Assembly: GCA_052118425.1 (NCBI GenBank)
Contig: JBQKHF010000069.1
Origin: Roseburia_C sp900315735
GTDB lineage: Bacteria; Bacillota; Clostridia; Lachnospirales; Lachnospiraceae
Strand: one strand, 5' to 3'
DNA: 7,489 nucleotides
Shown: positions 6,323 to 7,489 of the stretch, piece after piece
Layout: the number at the start of each line of letters is the position of its first letter
Numbering within the stretch: the stretch's first letter is position 1
Notes under the pieces: model-generated
Seen by the model: the letters and a program-made list of their open reading frames with translations, nothing else
Told to the model about the DNA's origin: nothing
The model's database searches: none
Translations under genes and position numbers: made by a program

Positions 6323-6805
6323 CTATTGATTTTGGTTCCTTGTATTCCAAGCTTTATCGTAGAAATCTTCCATATCTACATAAAAGCAATACTCCGGATA
6401 CCTTATCTTGATTGCCTCCCAAAAGTATCTCGCATATCCGCAGCAGAACAGTTCTTCTACTGAATATTGATAGCATTCCGTCAATTGCTCCTCATGTTTT
6501 TTATAATTATCTACGCTTGGCATTCCATTACAGTAAAGATTAAATGCCATACGTATTACCTTTACAGAACCACTCGTATTCCATCCACTCTGCAGGCATT
6601 CGGTCTGTACGCATCCACTTCTGAAATCGTATATTTCCTCAACATGATTTCTTGTATCTTCACTAATTCCAAGGCAATACACTAATGCCTTATGGTACAC
6701 ATCCTGATACCTGCATTTCGGTAACCATTCCTCATAAAATTTGCGATGACACTCATTTTTAAAAACGATTCTCTCTCTTTTTTCACTTATCGCTGTGCTG
6801 TTCAT
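6323..6805 (-). CDS. DUF6075-like protein of unknown function
   Basis: A 160-residue soluble protein that resembles the DUF6075 family, known to me as a frequent passenger beside rep/par genes on Lachnospiraceae mobile elements; no function is established. It is rich in cysteine (10 Cys: 19, 31, 44, 65, 70, 92, 111, 121, 122, 140) and aromatic residues, with recognisable blocks FKNECHRKFYEEWLPKCRYQDVY near 15-37, RMAFNLYCNG (85-94) and ELFCCGYARYFWEAIKIRYPEY (118-139). The CC pair and spaced cysteines could bind metal, but no classic zinc-finger spacing is present. No signal peptide or membrane segment. The start ATG at 6805 has GGAAGGAG at 6816-6823 with a 10-nt gap. It lies 34 nt after the MobC-like gene and 59 nt before parA, so it is probably cotranscribed with partition and replication genes. 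Confidence 0.85.
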   Translation of the reverse strand: MNSTAISEKRERIVFKNECHRKFYEEWLPKCRYQDVYHKALVYCLGISEDTRNHVEEIYDFRSGCVQTECLQSGWNTSGSVKVIRMAFNLYCNGMPSVDNYKKHEEQLTECYQYSVEELFCCGYARYFWEAIKIRYPEYCFYVDMEDFYDKAWNTRNQNQ

Positions 6806-6839
6806 AAATCATTTGCTCCTTCCTACTGTGCAAAAATTT

Positions 6840-7223
6840 TTACAATGCTCGGTATGTTCTTTTGGAAATAAACTTCTTATCATTCTTATTAGGGCTATCC
6901 TCGTTCTCCTTGAATGCCTCTATAATCTCAAGCATTGTACGAATTGGTGTCAGTAACTCCTCATCCATTCCCGATGCATCCTGAATTCTTCTAAGTTCAT
7001 GCAAAATGGCATGCAACTCATCTCTAAATGTCACAAGCATCATAGGATTTCCTTTAGCAACTACTTGCTGATGAAGCATGCTATCAATTAGATAGTCTTG
7101 CTTTGTAGCATATCCGCAAAGTTTCCAACGTTTATCCAATTCAGCAGCCTCCTCTGGTGATCCTCGAAACGCAATTGTTTTGTTTCTCCACCTGTTCTTA
7201 TCATCCTTCTTCTTTTCCGACAT
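6840..7223 (-). CDS. Small ribbon-helix-helix protein, MobC/relaxosome-accessory-like
   Basis: A 127-residue basic protein resembling the small MobC-like proteins that assist relaxases at the transfer origin. After a highly charged N-terminus (SEKKKDDKNRWRNK, 2-15) comes a likely beta strand KTIAFRGS (15-22), then helix SPEEAAELDKRWKLCG, then TKQDYLIDSMLHQQVV (40-55), fitting a ribbon-helix-helix DNA-binding fold. A second helical part (about 64-106) is probably for assembly; the tail is lysine-rich. The ATG at 7223 is chosen for GGAAGGAGGG at 7229-7238; a start at 7247 would overlap this site. The first codons overlap the integrase remnant's end (stop at 7201-7203) in another frame. No relaxase gene is in the window, so a role as a general regulator or antitoxin-like DNA binder is an alternative. 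Confidence 0.7.
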   Translation of the reverse strand: MSEKKKDDKNRWRNKTIAFRGSPEEAAELDKRWKLCGYATKQDYLIDSMLHQQVVAKGNPMMLVTFRDELHAILHELRRIQDASGMDEELLTPIRTMLEIIEAFKENEDSPNKNDKKFISKRTYRAL

Positions 7224-7407
7224 TGAAGCCCTCCTTCCACTCATCATCTAAAGCCTCTGCCATTTCTCCCTGAACTGATGGGAATAAATGCGCATATCTA
7301 TATGTAATCTTCTCGGACTCATGGCCAACTCTGTTGCCAATTGCTACCGCCGAAAATCCCATATCAATAAGTAATGAAACATGTGTATCATGTTCTAAAG
7401 GATAATT
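7201..7407 (-). pseudogene. C-terminal remnant of a tyrosine recombinase (integrase)
   Basis: The minus-strand frame from 7392 to the TGA at 7201-7203 reads 63 residues starting HDTHVSLLIDMGF and containing GHESEKITYRYAHLF. This is the end of a phage/ICE-type integrase: GHES supplies the third catalytic histidine, and TYRYAH matches TxxYxH with the nucleophilic tyrosine. The expected HDLRHTHVS block is not intact; here it reads LEHDTHVS, lacking the catalytic arginine of HxxR. Five codons further upstream the frame hits TAG (7408-7410), and no integrase-like sequence follows to the window edge. So the gene is broken at about 7390 by insertion, deletion or recombination, and the remnant cannot be active. 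It overlaps the start of the MobC-like gene, suggesting that order int-mobC was once an operon. Confidence 0.85.
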
Positions 7408-7423
7408 CTAGGACACACAACAA

Positions 7424-7452
7424 TTTACCAATACAACCGGCTTATCTGTAAT
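7424..7452 (+). promoter_or_regulatory. Possible promoter of the gene starting at 7475
   Basis: TTTACC (7424-7429) and TGTAAT (7447-7452) are separated by 17 bp and match four and five of six consensus bases. Transcription would start near 7459, leaving a leader of about 16 nt. The match is modest and rests on sequence alone. Confidence 0.3.
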
Positions 7453-7474
7453 AAAAACGAAAGGACGAAAAGCT

Positions 7475-7489
7475 ATGAAACTTATATAT
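7475..7489 (+). CDS. Start of an unidentified plus-strand gene running off the window
   Basis: ATG at 7475 opens a frame reading MKLIY to the window edge. It is preceded by AAAGGAC (7460-7466), a fair ribosome binding site, and by a possible promoter at 7424-7452. It is the only plausible plus-strand gene here and faces away from all others. Together with the broken integrase next to it, this suggests the first gene of an inserted element, perhaps a transposase, but five residues identify nothing. Confidence 0.4.

Noticed and set aside
6832..6841. AAAAATTTTT palindrome between the MobC-like gene and the DUF6075 gene
   Set aside because: Simple A/T run in AT-rich DNA with no GC stem, so neither a terminator nor a clear operator.
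11..7489. CRISPR array, tRNA or rRNA genes
   Set aside because: No regularly spaced identical repeats with unique spacers and no tRNA- or rRNA-like conserved stretch was seen on either strand; the 17-bp repeats at 4073-4205 have no spacers.

Overview
The window is AT-rich DNA with strong AGGAGG-type ribosome binding sites and almost all genes on the minus strand. Protein families (RepA_N/DUF6017 initiator, DUF6075, a Lachnospiraceae-like integrase tail, and Firmicutes-type HsdS repeats reading FTDDWEQRK) point to a gut Clostridia host, most likely Lachnospiraceae. The DNA is accessory: a plasmid or a plasmid-like integrative/conjugative element carrying a Type I restriction-modification locus. 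The host assignment is inference from family recognition; no search was run.

Layout in the direction of transcription (right to left). At 7201-7407 lies the C-terminal remnant of a tyrosine recombinase, broken at about 7390; beyond it is unrelated DNA with a plus-strand gene starting at 7475 and leaving the window. Next come a ribbon-helix-helix, MobC-like small protein (6840-7223), a DUF6075 protein (6323-6805), ParA (5481-6263), ParB (4586-5488), the RepA_N initiator (3576-4586) and a small membrane protein (3081-3497). parA/parB overlap by 8 nt and parB/rep by 1 nt, so partition and replication are translationally coupled. Inside the rep gene is a convincing candidate origin: eight 17-bp iteron-like units (4073-4205) beside an AT-rich block with 15-bp-spaced repeats (3990-4029). 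A rho-independent terminator (2986-3016) closes this module.

A second operon follows: a half-length HsdS-like protein (2369-2893), the adenine methyltransferase HsdM (770-2365) and a full-type HsdS (1-767, cut by the window edge). HsdR is not in the window. The operon is driven by a near-consensus promoter (TTGACA-17-TATTAT) sandwiched between two copies of an 18-bp inverted repeat, one just upstream of -35 and one at the start of the transcript. No dedicated regulator gene is visible here.

The most interesting idea is that the half-HsdS, the first gene behind the double operator, may be the protein that binds those palindromes: half-S proteins can dimerise and recognise symmetric sites. This is a hypothesis, not shown by the sequence. 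The intragenic origin, a post-rep RNA hairpin whose wobble pairing works only in the minus-strand transcript, and the recombination-prone hsdS repeats also deserve a look. There is no gene-free stretch longer than about 140 bases, apart from the fragmentary right end.
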